Positions 43,207-51,394 of a DNA stretch of 64,000 bases are shown here, piece after piece. The translations under genes and the position numbers were made by a program. Numbering within the stretch: the first letter of the stretch is position 1; every line of letters starts with the position of its first letter. Source of the DNA: JAICMB01 sp035295125 (GTDB lineage: Bacteria > Acidobacteriota > Terriglobia > Bryobacterales > Bryobacteraceae); contig DATGJP010000105.1 of the NCBI GenBank assembly GCA_035295125.1, positions 34,547 to 98,546 on the forward strand. Reading direction: 5' to 3'. The notes beneath the pieces were generated by a model. That model saw only the letters and a program-made list of their open reading frames with translations, was not told the DNA's origin and did no database searches.

Positions 43207-44537
43207 TGTCGACGCCACTGCGCGTTGTTGCGCCTGATTTCGCCGCGCTTCGTCAGCGCGAGTTTGCGCGGCTCGACGCCACAGGATGCGTGTACCTCGA
43301 TTACACAGGCGCCGCGCTCTACCCGGCGTCGCTCGTAAGCCGGGATGCCCACCGCCTGGCCACCCGCGTGATGGGAAATCCGCACGCCCAAAGCACACCG
43401 TCGCTTGCCAGCACCGAAGCAATCGAGAAAGCACGACGGCTGACGCTGCGCCTGTTGGATGCGAAGGCCTCGGATTATGAGGTCATCTTCACTGCCAATG
43501 CCACCGGCGCAATGCGGATTCTCGCTGAGGCGTTTCCTTTCCAGCGCGACTCCCGCCTGGTCCTTACAGCCGACAATCACAACTCCGTGAACGGGCTTCG
43601 CGTACCGGCCCGCAAAAGGGGAGCTCAAGTAGATTACACACCGCTCGACGGTGAACTGCGCGCGGCCGATCCGTCGCCGTGGCTCACTCGGGCTGCGGGT
43701 CCATCACTATTTGCTTTTCCGGCGCAATCAAATTTCTCCGGCGCGCACCATCCTTTGGCGTGGGTTCGCCAGGCGCAGGAGAGCGGCTATCATGTTCTGC
43801 TCGATGCCGCGGCCTATCTGCCCAGCAGACCCATTTCATTGACCGAGGTCCCGGCCGATTTCGTAGCGCTGTCATATTACAAGCTGTTCGGTTATCCCAC
43901 CGGCGTCGGCGCCTTGGTGGGCCGGCGCGAGGCGCTCACCCGCTTGCGTCGTGGATACTTCGGCGGCGGAACGGTGCAATTCGCCAGCGTGGAGAACCGC
44001 TTCGCGCGATTCAAGGACGGGGCCGATGGGTTCGAAGACGGAACCGCAAATTTCCTCGCGATGCCGTCGGTCTGTGATGGCTTAGAGTGGCTGCTTGAAA
44101 TCGGCATGTGGAATATCCAGGAACACGTTCAACGTCTGACCGGGTTGCTGCTCGACACGCTCGCGGGGTTTGGCGATAAGGCTGTGGTCTATGGCCCTCG
44201 CAACTTGAATGAGCGCGGGGGCACTGTGGCGTTCAATCTCCGCCGGGCAGGCAGGGTGGTTCCGTTCGAGTCTGTGGAGGCAGCTTCCCGCAAAGACGAG
44301 ATCGCCATTCGCGGCGGCTGCTTCTGCAATCCCGGCGCGGCAGAGCAGGCCTTTGACATCCCTGCCAATGCGGCTCGTGCGTGCCTGCAGGGCCAGTTCT
44401 CGATACCCCGTTTTCGGCGGTGTCTCGGCGGCCGTGCTGTAGGCGCACTGCGGGCCTCCATCGGCCTCGCGAATAGTGTGCGTGATATTCAGTTCTTCAG
44501 CGGCTGGATCTCGAAGACACTCGGAACTTTTGACTGA
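43206..44537 (+). CDS. PLP-dependent class V aminotransferase, cysteine desulfurase/Moco-sulfurase-like
   Basis: ATG 43206 is favoured (GAGGA five bases upstream, TGATG overlap); ATG 43200 is in frame too. The chain begins with YLDYTGAALYPASLV, typical of Moco sulfurase N-terminal domains. It carries SNFSGAHHPL, LLDAAAYLPS with the PLP Asp, the Schiff-base K226 in LSYYKLFGYPTG, and the GGCFCNPGA loop with C372 as persulfide candidate. About 443 residues. The family mobilises sulfur from cysteine or sulfurates molybdenum cofactor. With a Moco biosynthesis operon also in the window, the latter is attractive, but there is no direct link in sequence. Confidence 0.87.
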   Translation: MSTPLRVVAPDFAALRQREFARLDATGCVYLDYTGAALYPASLVSRDAHRLATRVMGNPHAQSTPSLASTEAIEKARRLTLRLLDAKASDYEVIFTANATGAMRILAEAFPFQRDSRLVLTADNHNSVNGLRVPARKRGAQVDYTPLDGELRAADPSPWLTRAAGPSLFAFPAQSNFSGAHHPLAWVRQAQESGYHVLLDAAAYLPSRPISLTEVPADFVALSYYKLFGYPTGVGALVGRREALTRLRRGYFGGGTVQFASVENRFARFKDGADGFEDGTANFLAMPSVCDGLEWLLEIGMWNIQEHVQRLTGLLLDTLAGFGDKAVVYGPRNLNERGGTVAFNLRRAGRVVPFESVEAASRKDEIAIRGGCFCNPGAAEQAFDIPANAARACLQGQFSIPRFRRCLGGRAVGALRASIGLANSVRDIQFFSGWISKTLGTFD

Positions 44538-44663
44538 GCGGAAGCTATCTCGCGGGCCGCGTGCTGGAACAAAAATCCGACCGGGGCCGGGATTTGTGCG
44601 AGCGCGCGATATCTGGCGAGTTCAGACGGCGCGGCAGCAGACGCAGCCTTCAGGCTGCCCTAG

Positions 44664-44679
44664 GCCGGCTGAGGCCGGC
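44664..44679. repeat. GCCGGC-TGAG-GCCGGC hairpin
   Basis: This is a perfect 6-bp stem with a 4-base loop downstream of the desulfurase-like gene, the same stem as at 23606-23621. It may be a terminator element or small repeat. No T-run follows. Confidence 0.45.
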
Positions 44680-44750
44680 GGCCCTCATCTCTTCAGGCGG
44701 TCGAAGACCTAGGTCTCGTGAAACGCCTGGTATTCGTCAGCGAAGAAGTT

Positions 44751-45055
44751 TCACTCGGCCTTCGTCGCTTGGGATCTGGCCTTCAACAGATTCCACGGCA
44801 GCAGATCCGCAATCCGGGTTGATCGGATGATCGGCATTGCGTCGCAGCACCGAACTCAGGTACTCCTCCGATCAATTCCGTTCAGTGTGGCCGATCCAAG
44901 CAGGCTGTAGATCGCCACGCGGCTCGTTCACCTCCGACATCCGATCCGGCAAACAGGCAGTTTGGGGACCCATAGCGAGGGCGAAGAGCGCGCTCTAAGC
45001 GGCATTGTTGTCGATCTCGACGCGCCTCTCCCCGTGAAAGCAATGCAGGGAGCGA
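44751..45055 (-). pseudogene. IS66-family transposase C-terminal remnant
   Basis: Read on the minus strand in three successive phases, the sequence gives VEIDNNAA, then LERALRPRYGSPNCLFAGSD and VGGERAA, then AIYSLLGSATLNGID, and finally RIADLLPWNLLK before a stop at 44751-44753. These are the order and wording of the IS66 catalytic tail and C-terminal domain. At least three frameshifts and two stops make it non-functional. No inverted repeats or target duplication could be identified at the edges. Confidence 0.7.
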
Positions 45056-45215
45056 TCATGCCCGTGACATTAGCTGGTTCACATTCGCGTGATCTTCTAA
45101 TCGACTCCCGGTCCCAAGCGATAAGGGAAATGGGGCAAAGGAGGCCCTTCCGAATGACAATCAGCCCGATTGACGATCGTAACGCCAGACACGCTTTTGA
45201 CCAAGGCATCGGAAA

Positions 45216-45368
45216 CTGATCGCTCAGAAGTACGCTGGTTCCGACAAGCGTGGACTCAGACGACCGCACACCAACGATGCTATCGAAATGCTCGTCATTC
45301 GAATGGCAAGCGAAAACCTCGACTGGGGTTATCGGCGAATCCAGGGAGCGCTTTCGAATCTCGGCCAC
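45216..45368 (+). pseudogene. Integrase/DDE transposase fragment
   Basis: One open phase reads LIAQKYAGSDKRGLRRPHTN, then DAIEMLVIRMASENLDWGYR and RIQGALSNLGH. This is a well-known segment just ahead of the catalytic core in rve-type integrases of acidobacteria and other soil bacteria. The conserved follow-on (DDE core) is missing: from 45369 the same phase goes into unrelated sequence. Only about 50 residues remain. Confidence 0.65.
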
Positions 45369-45428
45369 GGACTGCTGGCAGGAAGCGCTATCTTCAATGA
45401 CCGTGATCGGTTGTTCACGATTATCCTC

Positions 45429-45602
45429 AGTTCGAGGCAGCATTTCGTACTTGTCCTGGGGGGTTGTTCGGTCCGTCGGGCCGTGATCTGCTATCACGCT
45501 GGGATTCCGATCGATTTGGGCTTGCGGCTGGAGGTGTCACCGGGGTCCATCAGCGTGCTGGATTTGCAGGCGTGGGGACCCCGGATTGTCGAGCTGAACC
45601 GG
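45429..45602 (+). pseudogene. C-terminal fragment of a histidine phosphatase (phosphoglycerate-mutase-like)
   Basis: The phase continuing from the integrase fragment contains VLVLGGCSVRRAVICYHAGI, then PIDLGLRLEVSPGSISVLDL and WGPRIVELN. This resembles the last third of CobC/PGAM-type histidine phosphatases, where VSHGGxIRA carries the second catalytic histidine; here that position reads VLGGCSVRRA, with the histidine lost. The N-terminal RHG half is absent. I regard it as a decayed, transposon-truncated gene. Confidence 0.45.
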
Positions 45603-45823
45603 ACGATTTCGGCCCGAAACCAGGCCCTTCCCTCCTCGATGCCTCCCGGCGGTTCGCGGCTGACGCGCGGGGCCAGGTTACTTGGCCCGCGCAGCCAGCG
45701 AGCCCAATGTGAGATAGCGCGGCTTCGGCTGTTTCTGTTCCCAGCCAGTTGCCTGTCGAACCAGCTTGCCCGTTCCGGTAAACGCCGCCAGGGAGGATCT
45801 GCCCATCAAGTTCTTAGCGCATT

Positions 45824-48544
45824 CTATTCCCGTAACGCTGCCATAGGGTCTATGCGAGAGGCACGCGCCGCGGGAACGACGCCGGCAAAGAGCCCGACGG
45901 CGAGCATTACCAGTATGACCGCCGCAAGCGTTAGAGGATCGTTCGGGCTCACGCCTGCCAGGGTTGAGGCAATCAGCCGTGAAACCGCCATGGCCGCGGG
46001 AAGGCCGATTGCGAGGCCTGTGCAAATCAGCATCATCGTCTCGCCGAGCACCATTCGCATGACGTCGCGCCTGTCCGCCCCAATTGCCATCCGTAGGCCG
46101 ATCTCATTGGTGCGACGGCCCGTCGTATATGAAATTACTCCATACAGTCCGTAAGCGACCAAAAGGAGCACCAGGACGCCGAAGAATCTAGAGAGCTCGG
46201 CGATCACTCGATCCCCGCCGATGTCCTGGTCTATAAGGATGTTAACCGGGTCGATGCCTGAGACCTTGAGCCCCGGGTCGAAGGACTGTATCTCGCGGCG
46301 AATTGCAGCGATCATCGGGGCAGCGGCGCCGAGCGTTTTGACCTCGAAGTTCAGCGTTCTAAAGGTATCGTCGCTTTGAAATAGAGGTCCGTAGAATCGC
46401 CGTTCCGTTTTGCTCTTCAGACTGTTTTCCTTCATGTCCTTCACGACACCAATTACGGTATACCGGTCGCCCCCATTGAGAAGATGCTTTCCGAGCGGAT
46501 CGCCATTTCCGAAATAAAATCTGGCCATTGTCTCATTGAGGACTACCGGAGTACTCGCACTTACGTTTTCACGCTCGTCAAACTCTCGTCCGGCTTTGAT
46601 GGGCACTCCCAAAACCTGAAAATAATGCGGCCCCACTTGATCGAAGCTACTCGACGAGTCATCCTTCCGAGTCGGAACGAAACCTTCAACTTGTAAAATG
46701 TCGGTGCTGGAATCCAAACGGCTGAAAATTCCATTTTGAGAGACTGTGACACCCGCCACGCCCGGTAGGGAGCGCAAATGTTCAACCAGCCTCCGCGATA
46801 CGGGCACCCGTTGCGATGGCGGATAGCCGCTGCCGGCCAAATCGGCGGATATGACCAATACGTTGCGGCGCGAATAACCGACATCCACGGAATTCAGATG
46901 GGCCATGCTGCGCAGAAAGAGGCCAGCGCCAGTTACGATCACGGCGCACAACGCTAGTTGAGCCACCACCAGCACCCTACCCCAGTGCCAGCGGCCCTGG
47001 CTCACGCTTCGAGCGTTCTCCTTCAACGCTGGCGTGATATCTACGCGCGTTGAACGTAACGCTGGAGCCAAACCGAATAGAATCGCCGTTAAAACGGAGA
47101 TCACCGCATTGAAACCCAGTACAGTCATGTTCGGGTGGACGTCCACTTCAAATGGAATCGGGTTCGGGCCCGAGGCCGCTGAGGCGAGTTGCGATAACAG
47201 TCGGCTTCCCCAACCTGCCAACAGAACACCCGTAATTCCGGCGGCGGCAGCTAACAATGCGCTCTCGGTGAGCAACTGACGGATGACGCGCGCACGGCCC
47301 GCACCCAGGGCCATTCGAAGTGAAATCTCCCTTTGCCGGCTGGCGCCGCGCGCTAATAGAAGATTCGCGGCATTTGCGCACGCAATGAGTAGTACAAGGC
47401 CTACCATAGCCATAAGCGTGAAGAGAAGCGAGGAATCGTTCTTCCTAATCCATGAGAGTCCCCGGCTTCCTGACGCGATATCCACCTGTTCGCTGCGAAT
47501 CTCCCGAAGCTTATCGGGTGAACCGGCAGCGTTTTCGTAGTCAACCAGTGCGTTCTGGACGAGTGTTACCGTCTCGGCGCGAGCCCGTTGGATCGACACT
47601 CCGGGCTTTAGCCTCCCGATACACAGCAGCCAGTTCGTATCGCGCCTATCTAGTCTTGCGTCTCCTGGATTCACCAGAGCCTGCATGGACAGTGGAATCC
47701 AGATATCGGCAGGGCTTCCCACGACTTCGCCCGAAAAGTGAGGCGGCGCAACGCCAATCACTGTAAACGTCGAACCGTTTATCCTGAGTGTGCTTCCCGG
47801 GATTTTAGGGTCTCGCCCGAAATGATTGACCCAATAGTCAAAGCTGATCACGACGACCGGGCTAATTCCTGGCGCCCGATCCTCGTCCGGGTAAAACGTG
47901 CGGCCGACAATAGGAGTCACACCCAGTACCTGGAAATAGTTGGCCGAAACCAGCCGTCCGCGGGTCTTCTCCGTCTCGTCGCTCCCCGCCCCCACGTCAA
48001 GGCGTCCCGTTTGACCAGACGCCAGGAGCCCTGTGAAAACGTGGTTCTCGTCCCTCAGTCGTCTATAGAGTGGACAAGAGAACAGATTTGCCATCGGTCC
48101 ACCACGCAAAAGCGCGGTCGGCCGCGACGCATCGCCTACCGATACAAGCTCCTCGGGCGATCGTACCGGTAACGAACGCAACATCACAGCGTCGATGAGA
48201 GTGAAAACTGCGGTGTTGGCGCCGATTCCCAGAGCCAACGAAATCACGACAATGGACGTGAAGCCGGGGCTTTTGCGGATGGCGCGAAAAGCATACCGCA
48301 AATCCTTCAACGTAGTCTCAACCATGGGCAATCCTCTTCGATCGCGGTAGCTCTCTTTGATTTGTTCTGTCCCACCGAACGAACGCTGCGCCGCCGACCA
48401 GGCATCTGTGGCGTTCATGCCACGCTTGCGGTTCGTTTCCGCTTCCATTTCGAGGTGGAAACGCAGCTCTTGCTCCAGTTGACGATCGAGCGCACTCTGC
48501 CGAGATTGGCTCCAAAGTCTCAACAGGAATCTGCGCAGGGGCAT
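45824..48544 (-). CDS. ADOP-type ABC transporter permease (MacB/FtsX fold), PadR-associated
   Basis: At 906 residues it has the cytoplasmic helical N-terminus (RQLEQELRFHLEMEAE and following, ending RDRRGLPMVE), the first membrane module (YAFRAIRKSPGFTSIVVISL), a MacB periplasmic region, LIACANAANLLLARGASRQR, and the terminal FtsX module ending RASRIDPMAALRE. It matches the 17278-20040 copy in domain order and length. The PadR gene ends three bases upstream of its start, so the two form a unit. No ATPase gene is nearby. Confidence 0.92.
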   Translation of the reverse strand: MPLRRFLLRLWSQSRQSALDRQLEQELRFHLEMEAETNRKRGMNATDAWSAAQRSFGGTEQIKESYRDRRGLPMVETTLKDLRYAFRAIRKSPGFTSIVVISLALGIGANTAVFTLIDAVMLRSLPVRSPEELVSVGDASRPTALLRGGPMANLFSCPLYRRLRDENHVFTGLLASGQTGRLDVGAGSDETEKTRGRLVSANYFQVLGVTPIVGRTFYPDEDRAPGISPVVVISFDYWVNHFGRDPKIPGSTLRINGSTFTVIGVAPPHFSGEVVGSPADIWIPLSMQALVNPGDARLDRRDTNWLLCIGRLKPGVSIQRARAETVTLVQNALVDYENAAGSPDKLREIRSEQVDIASGSRGLSWIRKNDSSLLFTLMAMVGLVLLIACANAANLLLARGASRQREISLRMALGAGRARVIRQLLTESALLAAAAGITGVLLAGWGSRLLSQLASAASGPNPIPFEVDVHPNMTVLGFNAVISVLTAILFGLAPALRSTRVDITPALKENARSVSQGRWHWGRVLVVAQLALCAVIVTGAGLFLRSMAHLNSVDVGYSRRNVLVISADLAGSGYPPSQRVPVSRRLVEHLRSLPGVAGVTVSQNGIFSRLDSSTDILQVEGFVPTRKDDSSSSFDQVGPHYFQVLGVPIKAGREFDERENVSASTPVVLNETMARFYFGNGDPLGKHLLNGGDRYTVIGVVKDMKENSLKSKTERRFYGPLFQSDDTFRTLNFEVKTLGAAAPMIAAIRREIQSFDPGLKVSGIDPVNILIDQDIGGDRVIAELSRFFGVLVLLLVAYGLYGVISYTTGRRTNEIGLRMAIGADRRDVMRMVLGETMMLICTGLAIGLPAAMAVSRLIASTLAGVSPNDPLTLAAVILVMLAVGLFAGVVPAARASRIDPMAALRE

Positions 48545-48547
48545 CTG

Positions 48548-48883
48548 TCAGGCTCCGGCTTCGAGAAGTCGCTTGATCGCTCCAGAGACCCTGTCCCAGC
48601 TCGCTCGCTCCTCCGCAAGCTGCTTGCGGCCGGAACGGGTAACCGAATAATACCGAGCTCTCCTGTTGTTCTCGGAGACGCCCCACTTCGATTGGATCCA
48701 ACCTTGCTGTTCCAGGCGCAACAACGCAGGATAGAGCGTGCCCTGGTTGAGCTGAAGCACGTCCTCTGAGATTTGCTGGATTCGCTGGGCAATGCCGTAG
48801 CCGTGCATCGACCCCATGACGTCCAACGTCCTCAGAACGAGGAGGTCCAGAGTTCCCTGAAGCACATCACTTTTGGGTTTCAT
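48548..48883 (-). CDS. PadR-family transcriptional regulator
   Basis: ATG 48883 (MKPKSDVLQGTLDLLVLRTL) gives 111 residues, close in sequence and length to the PadR at 16934-17281 (GYGIAQRIQQIS, NQGTLYPALLRLEQQG, SENNRRARYYSVT). A longer open frame to 49132 runs into the decayed sequence upstream and is not part of the protein. It should repress the adjacent permease gene. Confidence 0.93.
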   Translation of the reverse strand: MKPKSDVLQGTLDLLVLRTLDVMGSMHGYGIAQRIQQISEDVLQLNQGTLYPALLRLEQQGWIQSKWGVSENNRRARYYSVTRSGRKQLAEERASWDRVSGAIKRLLEAGA

Positions 48884-49060
48884 TTGGCGGTCTACATGAG
48901 CGTAGCGCACTTCCTGTTGGCGGTCAAATAGAACGTCGTAGCGGGGTACGGCGGGATAGATCGCGGGTAGTCGCTGCCACCGTTTCCCGGGTTTTGTGTA
49001 CCAGCACGCCTCCGTCAGTGCCGACAAGAAGAGCATCGAAGTGACGTACGACCGCGCAGG
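48884..49060 (-). pseudogene. Decayed BNR/sialidase-type repeat protein fragment
   Basis: On the minus strand one phase reads HFDALLVGTDGGVLV. Another continues with YTKPGKRWQRLPAIYPAVPR and YDVLFDRQQEVRYAHV. Joined, these form one blade of the BNR/VPS10-like propellers (pattern VGTDGGV-TxDGGxxWxxLP-VxDxxxDP). A frameshift separates the two halves and the rest of the gene is not recognisable. The in-frame continuation into PadR is accidental. Confidence 0.45.
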
Positions 49061-49522
49061 GGTTCGGCCGCAGTCTGCTTGCGCTGCCATTTGCCTGCGC
49101 TCGGGTACGACCAACTCGCCGCACGAAAACAAGAGGGATCATTCCAACGTCACCCTTGCCACCTGCTTTCGTGAAGCTTGTCGCGCCTGTAATCGTGACA
49201 ACCCGCTGCGCGCGAATAGATGAAAGCATCAAAACTACGAAGGAATGAACGTTGTTATATTCGGGTTGTAACGGTAGTATGCTCGACAGCGGCATCGGGA
49301 TGCTTTGGCGAAGTTGATTCACCTGCGCAAAAAACTAGGCGGCGTGAACAATCCCAATTCCCCTAGGTCGGACCGCAGAGGCTTTCGACCCAGCTCGCGG
49401 GCTCACGACTCACGAAGAGGATAAAACGCGTTATCAGGAGGAACTGCTCCCGCTCACCGTTACCTCAGCAAATCGTCATAGTATTCTCTCGTGGACAGGA
49501 CATTTTCCGCGAGGATGGCCGT

Positions 49523-49648
49523 ATCATCAACCTGCTCTTACCCGTCCACATTGCGGCAGGAGGGCTTGCGATTGTTCTCGGTGCCGCAGGTCTGTTCGTG
49601 AGGAAGGGGGACCATCAACTGGCCGCAGGGGTTGCGATTTGTCTTTAG
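49523..49648 (+). pseudogene. Possible DUF2306-like membrane protein fragment
   Basis: The phase reads IINLLLPVHIAAGGLAIVLG, then AAGLFVRKGDHQLAAG and a stop at 49646-49648. HIAAGxLAxxxGxxALxxRKG is the typical start of DUF2306-like membrane proteins, which continue for more than 100 residues; here it stops after about 40. No start codon with ribosome site is visible. The rest of the 48884-49865 gap holds nothing else I can name. Confidence 0.35.
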
Positions 49649-49865
49649 AGCCGTGGTTCGCATGCGGTCGGTTCCGGGCGGGTATCGCGTGACGCCGAGA
49701 ACGGAGAGAGAAGAATAGTGGCTCCCCACTCTGGACACGTATCGAACCTTCGCCGGCCAATTGGTAGCTCATTCTAAAATCGATTCGCGCGAACACCGAC
49801 TTGCGTCCATGTGTGGGCATGCACCTTGGACAGATCCCGGACTGGCAATGTTCTAAACTGTGCTC

Positions 49866-50702
49866 ATGAGCTGGAAGCGAGGCTTCCTTGGCCTGATCAT
49901 CCTCGCGTTCCTGGCGGCGTTCCCGTGGGGGCCGCTGTTCGCTTGGTCACCGGTGCATCCGGGGTACCGGGTGGCTCAGTTCTCACGTGGGGAAGTGTTA
50001 TTTCCGGATTCTACGAGTTTGGATCCAGCATATTGCGAGCTTGACCGATACATCGCGGTTGCGGAGAGTTTTCACGAGCTTAAGTGCTCGAAGAAGATCA
50101 AGGTAGTGGTTTGCCGGAATTGGAACGACTGTCTCAGGTTTGCGGGGCCATTTCTACTGGGACACCGCCCGCTTGCCGTGACCGACCCAACCGGCACCGT
50201 GATCTTCGTTACGCCGGGGGCGGCTGGGTGGGCGGATATTGGCGGTTTGCTGCGCCACGAACTGTCGCACGCCGTGCAGAATCAGAACCGCTCTCTTGTG
50301 AGTGTTTTGCAGATGCTGCAACAGCCGTGGGTTTCTGAGGGTGTAGCGGGGGTCGTAGCCGCGATGGGTGTGACCGCACCGGGGCGACAGTTGATTAGCC
50401 TTCCGGAAACGGAGTTCTTGTCACGCGCAAAACCAGAGGACCTACAGGCGTGCTTTGCTGCCGCACCTCAGAAGGACTGGCGGTTCAGCTATACAGCGTG
50501 GATTTATTTCTGGGACAGGCAGATCGAACGAGGCGGCAAGGCCACATTCCTGAGATTCGAACGGACGTGCTTCTCGGCCCCGCAGCGCTGCCGAAGCAGC
50601 TTTGGCGACGTGTACGGGACGGACCTTCGGAGCGCGGTCGACGAATTCCAAGGCGAGGTGCGGTCGGGATGGGTAGTGGCACCAGAGCGGGCTGTGTTCT
50701 GA
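49866..50702 (+). CDS. Membrane-anchored HExxH metalloprotease-like protein
   Basis: The 278-residue protein has one N-terminal helix (GFLGLIILAFLAAFPWGPLF) that may be an uncleaved signal. The zinc-binding H131-ELS-H135 sits in LLRHELSHAVQNQNRS, and E158 in PWVSEGVAG fits the third ligand of a gluzincin. Two cysteine pairs (for example ELKCSKKIKVVVCRNWNDC) suggest disulfides in an exported domain. GTG 49860 is an alternative start. It resembles DUF4157-type or M1-like short peptidases only at the motif level. Confidence 0.65.
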   Translation: MSWKRGFLGLIILAFLAAFPWGPLFAWSPVHPGYRVAQFSRGEVLFPDSTSLDPAYCELDRYIAVAESFHELKCSKKIKVVVCRNWNDCLRFAGPFLLGHRPLAVTDPTGTVIFVTPGAAGWADIGGLLRHELSHAVQNQNRSLVSVLQMLQQPWVSEGVAGVVAAMGVTAPGRQLISLPETEFLSRAKPEDLQACFAAAPQKDWRFSYTAWIYFWDRQIERGGKATFLRFERTCFSAPQRCRSSFGDVYGTDLRSAVDEFQGEVRSGWVVAPERAVF

Positions 50703-51394
50703 CTTCCCAACCTAGGATTCACGTGGTTGCGAGTCGCGAAACGAGAGAATCGGAAACAGCGCTGAAGCTATCAAGGACGGCGGAAAAATCGATTGCGGAA
50801 TTCGAATTGGCCACTGGATTTCTTGGCTCGATCGCCGATGTTCTCAACGCGGACACGGTTACCGACCGATCAGTCGTCAGCCGAAACGCTAGGCTCGGTC
50901 GCAGCCACAGGTAGGATTCGAACCTGAAAACAAAAGCATTCGGCGAAATCCTGTGCGGGACGCATCGTGTTTTCATAAGCGGGAAGATCGCCTCACCTTG
51001 GACAAACTTTTCGAGGACCACGTCAATGCTCAAACTGTTGGTGCTGATTTGCGTGGGCTCTGTTCGTACCGCCCAGGATTTGAGGCCGCGCGCAAGCGGG
51101 TGCGTGCCGGCAGAGACACATTGCATAGCGTGTACGTCAAACTAGCAGAGGGAGCGGCGCTGCTCTCAGCTTTCTGTTCGTCGCCGGTCACACGAATCTT
51201 CTACAACTCGATCGCCTCGGAAACCTATGGATCGGAGATGATGTCTCCGACGGTAGACTGAATTTCGACGGACGGCTCTGGTACATTTCGGCCGGCGACT
51301 TAGCCACCGTGCAGTAACGGTCGAATTGTGGAGGGTGCGATATAGCAACAGGTTGTGAACCAGGCGGAGCCTGCCCGACTTCCAACCAAGTCTG
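50703..51394. other. Gene-poor region with degenerate coding traces
   Basis: There is no confident gene in this 692-base stretch. From ATG 51026 a short phase gives a signal-like start (MLKLLVLICVGSVRTAQDL) but ends after 39 codons. A second phase up to a stop near 51316 reads NLLQLDRLGNLWIGDDVSDG and RLNFDGRLWYISAGDL, suggesting a frameshifted small secreted protein. Around 50912 GGATTCGAACCTG resembles a tRNA T-arm on the minus strand, but the 5-bp stem does not close and no matching acceptor arm is present. Confidence 0.4.

Noticed and set aside
48884..49132. N-terminal extension of the second PadR
   Set aside because: The added residues match a decayed BNR-type repeat, and the paralogous PadR at 16934 starts at the equivalent of ATG 48883.
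50880..50990. Possible minus-strand tRNA (T-arm-like sequence GTTCGAATC)
   Set aside because: The 5-bp T-stem has two mismatches, and no acceptor, D-arm or anticodon arm can be folded in the 80 bases upstream; a remnant or chance match is more likely.
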